Positions 21,301 to 32,400 of a stretch of 64,000 nt of DNA are shown here, in pieces (within the stretch, counting starts at the first letter, position 1; each line of letters starts with the position of its first letter). This DNA is from Lactarius indigo (Eukaryota; Basidiomycota; Agaricomycetes; Russulales; Russulaceae). The position numbers and the translations under genes were made by a program. Location of the stretch: NCBI GenBank assembly GCA_025766275.1, contig JAFKAC010000070.1:248001-312000 (forward strand), written 5' to 3'. The notes below the pieces were generated by a model, which saw only the letters and a program-made list of their open reading frames with translations, did no database searches and was not told where the DNA came from.

Positions 21301-22953
21301 GTGGCTCTCACCAGCCGAAGCCAAACTCAGTTTGTCTGGGAATACCTGGAACGACACCCACACAATGACCTCCAACCCTCCATCAAAGGAACTGCTCTTT
21401 GGTGGAACACCCCACACGACGAAGGATATTACGTCTACAATCCTGATAAGCTCTCCTACGAGCCGATTGAATACATCGAAGATCAGCATATCTGGGCCTA
21501 CGTCACCTATTCCGATTCCAAACATTCCTGGTACTTGTATAAACCAGTCCCTGCTCACCTTGGACTAGGACCAGGAAAGGGACATATCCAAGCCATCAAC
21601 GCCGACTCGGATGTCAAAGAACCTGCTTCAGAACCAGACTCCGAATCAGAAAACAACCCCACTCTTACTCCCACCATCCAAAGACCGGTCGACTTTGCAT
21701 CATATGCCAATATGTCCACAACCCAACTCTCCACCACCCTCACCACCGCCCAACCCACGGGAAGTTCCCAACTTGCAGGAACCTCGTCAACGAATCCTGC
21801 AAGTAGTGGAGGATATCCTCTGGGAGGAAGTCTGCCAACAGGTGGAGGAGGCCCTGCAGGAAGCGCAGGAGGCCATCATGGAGGTAGTGCGCCTGGAGGT
21901 GGAGGCAGTGCGCCTGGAGGCGGAGGCGGCACGCCTGGAGGTGGAGCGGGCGCTGGAGGCGCAGCCATCGGCGGAGCCCCAAATGGACGCCTCAGAGGAA
22001 ATCCTCCCCCAGAATTTACTGGAGACCGCAAAACCAGCCGAGCATTCCTCAACGCCTTCTCTCTCTACAGAGGAATGAACCCAAACGTCCAACAACTCAC
22101 TCTTCCTTATTCTCGAGCAATGACTTTGCTCTTCTACATACGAGGACCACTTGTGGACGACTGGGTAGAAGAACAAATCCAATGGCTCGTAGACCAATTA
22201 GCAGGTGGGGTAGCTATGAACACAGAAAACCTCTGGAATACTATCGAAACACACTTTATTCAAGCATACACTGACACTACACAACAGCAGAAAGCACGAC
22301 ACACCATTCAAACTCTTAGGATGGAAAAAGAAGATATTGACACGTACATCACCAAATTCTCCAATCTAGCAAATAAAGCGGGGTATAACAAAGACGAGGC
22401 CACGACCCTAGAAATATTCCAAAAGGGCTTACCAAATGCCCTTGTGGTCAATGCAATCAAATTCCATCACCCAATAACATGGGATGATTGGAAGGCAGCA
22501 GTCACCCTTCAACAAGCCGAATACCTTCTCCTCAAAGACAAACTCACCAAGGGGAAGAATGACAAAAGAGGGGGAGCCTCTTGCGACCAGTGGCTGTCTA
22601 CCCTAAACAAGAATAGAGACCTGAACGCCATGGATGTTAGCCACACTCGAGCCCATGCCGCAATGACAGATGACAAAAAGAAACAACTCCAAAAGGAAGG
22701 GAGATGCTTCCGCTGCCGGGGACAAGGCCACATTTCTCACTTCTGCCCACAAAAACCTGCGGTAATGGCCAAAGTTGCGGATACCACCACTACTCCAACA
22801 ACAGCCACGATTTCCATGACAGCCTCATGACCCCTCTCCAATGAAGAACAAGCCGAGGCGCAGGTAGCAGCCCTCTTCGCTCAAAGCCCTGAAGTCCGCG
22901 AACTCATGGTGGACAAACTATTTGGGCAGAAAAAGGATTTTCTGAACGCTTAA
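21301..22953 (+). pseudogene. gag: gag of element B, almost intact
   Basis: The frame is open from about 21301 to TGA 22828-22830 (after M-T-A-S), and continues to TAA 22951-22953 if that TGA was Arg CGA. The start is unsettled: the open frame begins with GTG, and no ATG is obvious upstream. Contents: a WWNTP/WYLYKPV N-terminal domain, Pro/Ser/Thr region, Gly-rich tract (21800-21990), capsid-like region (PPEFTGDRKTSRAFLNAF onward), CCHC knuckle CFRCRGQGHISHFC (about 22707-22748). A GGATTTT heptamer at 22935-22941 precedes the TAA by 9 nt; pol is in the -1 frame. Confidence 0.82.
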
Positions 22954-25900
22954 ACCCGGTGGCCTGGGCTAGAGCATTAAAACTTAGCGTGTACAATAGC
23001 AGGTTTTGATCTATGCGAATTCCAGTACTTTTCAAATCTGCACACGCAATGGCCGAACGAAATGTCCTTATCGACTCTGGAGCAACCGACAATTTTATAA
23101 GCGCAAACCTCTTAAAACGATTAAAGATTGCCTGGTTAGCTACAGAAAGACCCATCAAAATATGGAACGTAGATGGAACCCACAACCAAGGAGGAGAAAT
23201 TACCTCCTTTACTGACCTGACCGTCAAGACCGGAGGAAAAACCCAGAACCTCCGGTTCCTTATCACCGACCTAGGAAATGATGAAGTCATCCTTGGATAT
23301 CCCTGGTTTACTGCCTTCAAACCAAAGTTCCACTGGCGAGATGCCACTTTGGACGAGGAGTTCCAGCCAGTGGTAGTCACTAGCCTTAACTTGTCAGACG
23401 AAGCCATGCCTATGGAAGCTACCATTAAGGCATTGGAGACATATCAACTTGACGAGTTGGCCTGGGAACAATTGGAGAATGAAGAAGTTCTGCACATCCG
23501 ACTGCGAAAAACAACGACAGCATCGGAGTTAGCACAACAAGAAGCTGCCAAGAAGCCTCAGAAGACCTTCGAAGAAATGGTCTCTGAGGAGTACAGAAGG
23601 CATCGCAAGGTGTTCAGTGAAGAAGCTTCCCAACGGTTCCCTCCATCACAGACTTGGGACCACACCATTGATCTCGTCCCGAATGCCCCTGAAACCATGG
23701 ATTGCAAAGTGTATCCACTTACAGTCCCCGAAACCAAGAAGCTATCAGAATTCATAACAGAACACCTGAACAAAAAGTACATACAACCGTCAAAATCCCC
23801 TTACGCATCCCCCTTCTTCTTCATCAAGAAAAAGGATGGGAAATTACGTCCAGTACAAGATTACCGCCAACTCAATGAACTTACCATAAAGAATCACTAT
23901 CTGCTTCCCCTAATTCCCAAACTCATTGATCGGATCCGAGAAGTGTGGCTCTATTCTAAGCTAGACATATGATGGGGATACAATAACATTCGAATCAAAC
24001 CAGGTGACGAATGGAAAGCGGCATTCAAGACTAATCAGGGACTATTCGAGCCACGGGTCATGTTCTTCGGCCTCACCGACTCCCCCTCTACCTTCCAAAC
24101 CATGATGGATACCATATTCCGAGAACTGGTGTTGACCGGAGAAGTCATCGTCTATATGGATGACATCTTAATTGCCACCGCAGACAATCGCGCCCACCAC
24201 AGACAAGTGTTACACCACATTCTAGACCTCTGCAGTGAACACGACCTATACATCAAGCTGGAAAAATGTGTATTCGAAGTCTACGAAGTGGAGTACCTAG
24301 GGCTAATCATTGGACATGGCAAGTTGTGAATGGACCCTGTAAAGGTGCAAGGAATATGAGACTGGAAGCCACCGAAATCCTTGAAGGAAGTACGAGCCTT
24401 TCTAGGCTTCTGCAATTTCTATCGGCAATTCATAAGGGGATTCTCCACAATAGCAAGACCACTCCACGACCTCACAAAAAAGGATGTACCTTGGGAATGG
24501 ACAGACGCCAGACAGAAGGCCTTCAATACCATCAAGGAAAGAATTAGTTCCGAACCGGTACTCCTATTCCCAAAACTAGACCAACCCTTCAAAATTGAAG
24601 TGGATGCTTCCAGCTACGCCCTAGGAGCAGTGCTAAACCAAAAGGGGGAAGACCAAAAAATACACCCGGTTGCATTCTACTCTGAATCGTTGACGGAAAC
24701 AGAATGCAATTACGATATCTATGACAGAGAACTGTTGGCCATCGTCAAAGCCCTACGAACCTGGCACACATATCTGATCAGTTCTCCCCACTTAATAACT
24801 ATTCACACAGACCATGCCAATCTTCAGTATTGGAAAGAACCAAGGAAGATCAGTCGACATGTGGCGTGGGAGTTCCAAGAACTTTCCGAGTACAATTTCA
24901 TTTTCAAACACATCCCAGGTACCAAAAATACCCAGGCAGACTCCCTATCAAGACACCCTGACTACAACGATGGAACAACAGATAATGATCATGTCACAGT
25001 ACTACCGGAAGAAGTATTCCTGAAAGTCACCCAGATGTCCATGCATGACATGGACATATGGACTCAAATTACTCAGAACATGGAAGAATCCGCAGTACTT
25101 CCATGGGTCGAACCCCACAACCTAAAAAAGCACGATGGCTTATGGTGGAAAGGCGACGCCCTTGTTGTTGTGGGAAACAACGACCTTAAGCAGGGGGTAA
25201 TCACCTTTTTCCACGATACCCCAAGCGCAGGACACCCAGGAATTGCAAACACCCTGGAACTAGTACAACGCAACTTCTGGTGGCCAAACATGCGAAAGGA
25301 CGTGGAAGCATACATCAGAGGATGTGCCACATGCCAAAGTAACAAAATCAACTTGCATTGACAAAAGCCACATCTATTTCCCATCACCACAGACCCATCA
25401 GCCGAACCCTTTGAAGTGGTGGCAATGGACTTCATAGTCAAACTCCCTGTATCAAATGGATTCGACTCAATTCTCACCATTACCGATCATGACTGCTCAA
25501 AGGCAGCAATATTCATCCCTTGCAAAGAAACCATAATGTCGGAAGGAGTGGCCAAACTCTATCTCCAACACATATACCCCCATTATGGCCTACCCTGAAG
25601 GATCATATCTGATTGAGACCCCAGATTTGCATCTACCTTTATGAGGCAGTTATGCAAAACTCTAGGAATCCAACAAAACATTTCATCAGTGTATCACCCT
25701 CAAACGGACAGCCAATCAGAACGCACCAATCAATGGCTAGAACAGTACCTGCAACATTGGTGCAACCTACGACAAGATAACTGGGCAGAATTGTTACCCA
25801 TGGCACAGTTCGCTCACAATTCTTGGACAAACACTACAACCAAACACTCCTCCTTCTCGCTCATCATGGGATGGGAACCACGAACAACGTGGACACCGAA

Positions 25901-26483
25901 ACCGTCAACCAGCCCAGCAGTAGATCAATGATTAGAAGACCTACTGATACTTAGGCAGCATGCGCAAGACAGCATTAGGCATGCACAACACCTCATGACA
26001 CAACAAGGCAAGACAAAATTCACACCTTATCAACAAGGAGATCAGGTATGGCTAGAAGGAACAAATCTCTGCACCTTCTACCCCACAAGCAAACTCGCCC
26101 CAAAGAGATATGGGCCATACAAGATAACGAAGGTTCTATTAGACGTTTCCTATGAACTCAAACTCCCCGCAACATGGAAGATCCACCCTGTATTCCATGC
26201 GAACCTTCTCACACCATATAAGGAGATGGAGATGCACGGAGCAAACTTTACCCAACCTCCACCTGACCTTATCAACGGAGAAGAGGAGTACGAAGTGGAA
26301 TGCATTGAAGATGCCCAGGCATGAGGATGAGGGCATAAACTCCACTTCCTGGTTAAGTGGAAGGGATTTCCCACAAGTGACAACACATGGGAACCTGTGA
26401 CCAACCTGACACACGCTAGAGACGCAATCAGAGACTACTACCAACTATACCCATCTGCCGAAGGGGCTGGACGAAAGGTATAA
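22935..26483 (+). pseudogene. pol: pol of element B: PR, RT, RNase H, IN, chromodomain
   Basis: In the -1 frame relative to gag: protease (LIDSGATDNF, about 23070), RT with conserved QPSKSPYASPFFFIKKKDG, LDI-stop-WGYNN (23970) and YMDD (about 24155), RNase H (KIEVDASSYALGAVL, about 24593), integrase HHCC (HDTPSAGHPG...CATCQ, about 25213-25335), integrase core (VAMDFIVKLP; SD-stop-DP; YHPQTDSQSERTNQWL), and chromodomain ([10 protein letters not shown], about 26341) ending TAA 26481-26483. Every internal stop seen (about 23007, 23970, 24327, 24357, 25360, 25597, 25615, 25930, 26322, 26328) is TGA, mostly where relatives have Arg. No frameshift is needed. Confidence 0.92.
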
Positions 26484-26523
26484 GAAAAAGACCATCCGAC
26501 CGAACTCCCCCAGCGACAACACA

Positions 26524-28509
26524 ATGACAGACACCCCAGTATCTGACACTACTCTCATCAACATCCTCAGCAACCCTCAACTGGAAGCTGCCCTCGAACG
26601 AGGGATCATTACCATTGACATCTCCGACATCCCACACCTGTCACCACCTCCAGCCATCCCCCAGTCCCCCCGATCCACCATGACCATCAACCCCGTCCCC
26701 ATCATACCCCAAACTCCAGAGCGAGAACCTGGAGAACTCACCCCATCGACGCCAGAGGAAGGACAATACTCCCCCACACCTCCTCCTCACCAACTGTCCA
26801 CTCCTCCACCCGAACCACCCACACCGTCACCACCATCTTCCTTGCATTCTACCCCACCACCACCACTCGAACCCTTCACCCCTGTTCACGTCCACACCCC
26901 CATTGACTACAATCAACCCGATTCTCCCCCTGAAGAAACTGATGACCCTGGTGCCCCCTTCTTCCCAAACATACCAGGTATGTTACGGTATGGACTTTAC
27001 TACAGGAAGTGTACGACTCATGGCCGGTTATGACTACGGCCCGACTTGATATTAGTCATGGACTCTTACATCGTATCAGTCAGCATGTAGTTAGCATGTG
27101 ATTCAAGACTCATGTATGACTCGTTCCTAGGATAGCTGTACTAGGGTTCAAGCTAGTTACGCTACTGGATAGGTTACTTTACAGCGGCGCTTTAAAGCCC
27201 ATGTGTATCTGTATAAGTAGTCGTCTTAGAAGACCAAGAGTCCCCATCTTGGTCTTCTTCAATCCACCATCTGACTTGTCTTCAGTTTGCCTTGGTCTTG
27301 GACTAAGAGTACTTCTGCTGCTATCCACCAAGGGATAGCACTTCTTCATCTTACTGCAGCGTGTGCCAGAGAGCCCCTGTTCAGTCCGCATTGGGTTGAC
27401 ACAAGTCCCCATTTGCCTAAGCCTTCGCTAAGTCGATTACGCCTATCCCGAGTCCAAGTCGGACTAATGCCAGTGGAGCATAACAAGGTACCCCAAAGTT
27501 CTACCCACTACAGATCCCGCTACCTGATGGTGGATCTAACACTGCGAAGTATATTTACTATCACAAGGGATTCACCGAGGTAGTAGGAATGATGGGTGCT
27601 AGACAACCACATTATGGAGAAGCAGTCTACCTCTCGTCACTTAGGCCCAACGTCTCAGCACCTCCCTTCACGGCCGAGCAACTCCAGTTCTTTGACCCCC
27701 ATGACATCCGCGCCTGCACTCTCAACGAAACCCTCATTGAGCTCAACTCCCCACGACTCACAGCCAAGGTCACTAGGCTACATACCGGGCTCCTTGCACT
27801 CAAGGAGATCGATGAAAAGTGCGAGAAACTAGAAGAGGACATGCACAAACTACAGTTGGAAAGGCTCACGGTGGACCTAATGCTAGCCAGCACCAAAAGA
27901 CGACTCCAGTATGTGGGGGCCCTTGCCACCATCGGTAACAAATACACACATATGACGGCACTTCCAGCCCCACTCCGACATTCACGCTACGCTATCCCCT
28001 TTGCCCCGCAACGCGGAGGACCACTAGAATTTCCCTGCCTCGCCGACAAACCCCATTGACGACGTTGCTACCACTGCAACAGCCCCCATCATCTTGTACG
28101 CGACTGCCCCACTAGACCATGACCAGCTTGCCAGCACTGCCAAAGTCAAGAACATCAGTCTTACCGATGCATCTTTCACCACACAGGAATGGTTACTGAA
28201 GTTATCACCACCTCCCAAGCAGACAAACGTATTCGGCAGGCGATAACTACTGAGGCGTCTACCTCTTTCACGGTCCCGGAGCCACCGACGATCGCCGCCG
28301 AAACTCAAGGAAGGTGGTGTGGACGATGCTTCCACACCAATGCCGATCATGACGAGATCAGATGTCCGCAGCACAAGATGTGTCACAAGTGCGGTGCTCG
28401 CGGACTGCTATTCTTCCTCAAAACCCACTATTGCCGACAGGACATCTCTCCATGGCCAGAGAACGACCTTGATGCCGACATTTACGACCTTGTCGATCCA
28501 GAAAGCTGA
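26524..28509 (+). pseudogene. ORF3 of element B: Pro-rich, zinc-knuckle protein, split by a solo LTR
   Basis: ATG 26524 opens 41 nt after the pol stop. Domains: short N-terminus (TLINILSNPQLEAALERG), long Pro/Ser/Thr-rich linker, then at F-F-P-N-I-P-G the solo LTR (26981-27485). After it the same frame continues (YPLQIPLPDG; ARQPHYGEAVYL), a predicted coiled coil (LKEIDEKCEKLEEDMHKLQL), two CCHC knuckles CYHCNSPHHLVRDC and CQHCQSQEHQSYRC (28066-28180), and WCGRC...CHKCG...FLKTHYC (28318-28437), ending TGA 28507. TGA stops at 28057 and about 28120 fall at likely Arg sites. Without the 510-bp insertion it is about 491 codons. Homologues lie in elements A1 and C. Nucleic-acid binding is probable; the role is unknown. 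Confidence 0.75.
26981..27485 (+). repeat. Solo family A LTR, TSD aggta
   Basis: TGTTACGGTATGG to GGAGCATAACA, 505 bp. Perfect duplications aggta lie at 26976-26980 and 27486-27490. It keeps the TATA box, the terminal hairpin and the ATCTTGGTCTT 11-mer. Inserted in ORF3 of element B. Confidence 0.95.
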
Positions 28510-28529
28510 AGTCAAGGCATCTTCAGGCC

Positions 28530-28543
28530 AAGGCGGGGGGTAA
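28530..28543 (+). other. Polypurine tract of element B
   Basis: AAGGCGGGGGGTAA directly before the 3' LTR start TGTTACG. Confidence 0.75.
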
Positions 28544-29126
28544 TGTTACGATTTCCTTTGGACTCGCTCTTTCGCATGTTGCTATTCCCTTCCCTATACT
28601 ATACGAGCCCAGTATGATTACGCAGACTTTACAATTACTCGATTCCTATCGCGCGCCCTACTTATCGATGTTCCCTTCTGATAAAGTTCGACATGTGCGA
28701 GTTTCCGACTTGTTCCCACTCATGCGCAACCCTGTGTGATTCACCTTTATCCCTGATACATCCATGCTTTGTTCCCTTTATGCCTATCCCTTTATTCCCT
28801 GACTTAGCGATGGCACCATCTATTTGTAGCGGCCATACAGCACAATCTTTATTTAACCCTAGTCATGCCTAGCTTGTACGGTAGACTAGACTTCTTGTGT
28901 AATACTACACTCGTCTAACACGAACACCTTCGCGCTTTTCCCTGTCTCAAGAACCCCCTTGTCTCCGCTAGACCTTTGAGTCTTAGCCTTCCTCTACAAT
29001 CCAAGTGACTAACGTCCTTGTGATCCTTGTGCATCATCCTGCTGAAGCCAAGCCTCCGAGCTTGCACTACCATAATTTGACTGACTTGGTACAGGTCGTA
29101 CCTTACGCCCCTGTAGTGGCGTAACA
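28544..29126 (+). repeat. 3' LTR of element B
   Basis: 583 bp, TGTTACGATTTCC to GGCGTAACA. Over the shared 355 bp it differs from the 5' LTR at roughly a dozen positions by eye, mostly C/T and A/G changes. The 11-mer AGACTAGACTT is at 28883-28893. The right flank is aaagt; the left flank of the element is lost. Confidence 0.93.
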
Positions 29127-29468
29127 AAAGTAGGTAATCCTGTATCTAGGTGTTAGGCAGCAGGAGATTGTAGGTATCAGCCCTGCCTAACGTGCGAAAG
29201 CTGGGCTGGGGCCCAGAGTGAGGAAAGATATCAATTAAAGTACACCCCTGGTGTTGGGGTAGTGTGGGACTCAAAGCCTGTTTTCGTCGCCATCAGTGGC
29301 CTGGGACTGGCAAGCATTCCTACCCACTAAAACCTCACGATCGTGTATCCACTGATCCGGCAGATTAGAGGACTTCTTTAAGGCTTTTTCCCAGGTCACC
29401 TCCATGAGCTGGGTGAAAGGGACGCTTCCCTTTATTTTTGTTGCAGTTATTTTGTCATCAGTTAGTCT

Positions 29469-32400
29469 TCAATTCATGACTTTCAGCCATCTCACTTTGA
29501 TTTCTCTTGGTGCATGGTGTGTTCCCTGGATTACTCTCTCACACCTTAGTACCCATATGAGGTGCGCTGTTTCAGATAGGATGATTTGAAGGAGGCGTGA
29601 TGCTGCTTTCTTTTTTAGGTGGGACCCTCTTCTCTCGTCATCTTCGTCCAGTAGGGTGATGCTCTTTGGGGAGAGACAGCTGCAGCCTAGGATGGCACCT
29701 AGGCTTAGTTCCAGCCATGGTATGTCTTGGTGCAGCCACAGTTTTTTGGCTAGGTCCCATGCGATTCTTACTGGGTTTTCTCTGCATGCTAGGAGGATGT
29801 GTTCCATTGTTTCCATAGTTTTGCATGTGCCACACGTTCCTCTCTGTTTGTAGCCTGGGATGCAGAACCAAATGTCACTGACCATTGGGGTGGTGTGTAT
29901 CGCTCTGAAGAGGAATTGCTGCACTCTTATTCTTATGGTTCATTTCCTTATACTTTTCCACAGTGTTTCATTGGTCTCGCAGTGTCCTGTATATACCCTT
30001 ATTGCCTCCCTTGCCATGTCGAGGTTTTGGTTTGTGGACGGGCAGTTCAGGGCCATACGTCCTTCGCATATTCCCCTGTAGGCAAATGCTTGCATTAGTG
30101 TTGCAAGTTTGGCTCCCTGTAGGTCGAATTCTGCTGGGATGTTCAGTGGGATTTCATCCACCTGGTCCTTGTCAGCTCCTTCCTTCGCTAACTTATTGCT
30201 CTCCTCATTTCCTAGGTTGCCTCAGTGGCCTTTCACCCATTGGAAGGTGGTTGGGGCTGTTCTGTTTTTCAGGAGATATGCCGCTTGTTTGAACATGTCC
30301 GCATTTTTTTATCCCTATCCAGCCTCTGTCTTCCCAGTCTCCAAGGTGCTTGGTGAGTCCTTCAATCACATATCTGGAGTCAGTTATAAAGGTTAGGTGG
30401 CAGTAGTTGGGCAGCGTCTTTGTTACGTGTCGACCCATACCCTTACTGTACCGGTTGCAGCTACGGCGGTAAGGTAAATTAGTTGCGGACTTAGGTGATT
30501 ATGATGCAGTACGATAGGAGATTGTGCACGATAGCTGACTGAGACCGAACGCCACTAGTACTAGTAGTAGTAGTATTAGGGTTCGAGTTGTTTCTGCGAT
30601 ACGTTGGACGCTACCTTACCGTGACTCATAGCAGCGCTTGAAAGCCTGCTCGATATGTATTTAAACTGTCTTGTGAAGACCAAGATACACCATCTTGGTC
30701 TTCTTGAATCGTCACTTGTTTCTTCCCTTCTCTCGTTCTGCCTATCGCCCCCTTTCGGACAGTGCACCTTCGAGTGTTCACCACTACTTACGCTTGGGCC
30801 TTCGCGTCTTCAAGATATTCGTCACGCCTGGACCTCCGTGTCTTCAGGACATCCGCTAAGTTGTTACCGCCTCTATAGAGCTCAAGTCGAGCTAACGTCG
30901 TGACAACGTTACAGTTTTCACAGCTTCGATAATCACTGCTAGTTCCCCGGTCTGGTTTGATTGGTTCAGGCCTGGTACTCTGATGGCTTTGTTTTGGGGG
31001 TGGTCGTTGCTGATCCATATTCCACTCCCGCATCTCACGTCGAGCTTTCCATTTTTCATGCAGGACCCATCAGTGTATACCTCAATTTTTATGTGGTCAA
31101 GGTTACTCCCTCTGGTGAGTTGGTGTTTGCCAGGGTCATTGTAATCTTGTTCAGGTCCGTAAAGATTCTGAAGCACTCTTCTAGTCCTCTCTTGCAGGTG
31201 ACGGTGGGGTCGAAAAGTATTTCTCCTTTTGTTTTGTGGGCTTTCCTGTTCTTTTCTTTTCTGTTAGGTGTGAGGGATAGGTCGTCCTGTTGCTCAGGTG
31301 TGTATGGGTTGTATTTTGGTGTTATATCATTTATTCTTGTGATGGCCTTGGACGCACATGCATGGGGGTTCCTGCATCCTAGCAGCCTATCTTGTGTGCA
31401 GTCAGTGCAGACGAATGCCTGAGATGGTATGTGTCTAGACGATCATTCTTGTTGTCTGATTTTTCAGGTGAGTTTGATGAGGTCTGCTACGGTTCTGACT
31501 GCATGACATCTTAGCAGGCATTTTGATGCTACGTTCATGATTGGGTGGGGGGCTGCTCCTGGGTGGTACCACGCTGGGAGTTTCACCCGTATGGTGGGGG
31601 AGAGTCTTAGTGCAGCTAGGTTTGTTTTATATTTCTTTGCTGTTTTGAGCATTCTTATTATGTCATCACCTAGGGTTGTCACCTGGGGGCCTTGGGTGGG
31701 GGGGTCCCATGTTTGTAGGAAAGTGTTTGTTCTTGCAACCACAGATGTGCCAGGGGGGGCTGCTGCATTTATTAGGATATCTGTGACAATCACCCACAGC
31801 AGTCTGGACGGCGACAGGTTTAGGTATGCTTTCAACCACATTATTTCTATGGCATCATTTCTTGCTTTGATGTCAAGTAGGTTGAGGCCACCTTCACTCA
31901 TTGGTTTCTGTAGGTATTCCATGGTGATTCTTGGGGATGTACCTCTGTCCCAAATAAAGTCTCTAATCATCGTGGTGAGGGCTTCCTCAATGTGGGGGGG
32001 CATTCCTTGTGCCATCATTAGGAATTGGGTATGTCTGCCTATGACTGCTTGTACAATGAGTCTCTTCCTGTATATCATGGGGTGCATTCTTCCCCATAGT
32101 TTAAGTTTCTTTCTCATTTTGTCTAGGGCTATTTCCCATGGGGTTAGGTCCTTGGTGTTGTTGCCTACCCAGGCTCCTAGGGATCGGACTGCCTCACCAT
32201 CCTTTGCAATGTGGATGCGTGTGTCTAGTGTCTTTTTGTCTCTCGGGTTCACCTTCCTCATGGTGACCACTTCTAGTCTGTGTGCTGCCCAGCCGATTGG
32301 TATGATTTCTGTTTTTTCCACATTGAATTTCGCTCCTGATGCTTTGCACCAGGTTGTTAGTATGGGTTTGACTTGGTTGAAGCAATCGTCTTTACTTAGG

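Larger units (their letters stand above)
20919..29126 (+). mobile_element. Ty3/gypsy chromovirus B, both LTRs, degenerate
   Basis: 5' LTR (truncated on the left), self-complementary primer site, gag, pol with chromodomain, ORF3, polypurine tract and full 3' LTR. Gag is open for 509 codons. Nearly every disabling change is an isolated TGA stop, plus one solo LTR insertion in ORF3. It is the best preserved element here. Confidence 0.92.

Noticed and set aside
21611..22078. 155-codon Glu/Ala/Val-rich coiled-coil ORF inside gag of element B
   Set aside because: It is the other-frame reading of the GGA-rich repeat that encodes the Gly-rich tract of gag. The gag frame continues through it.
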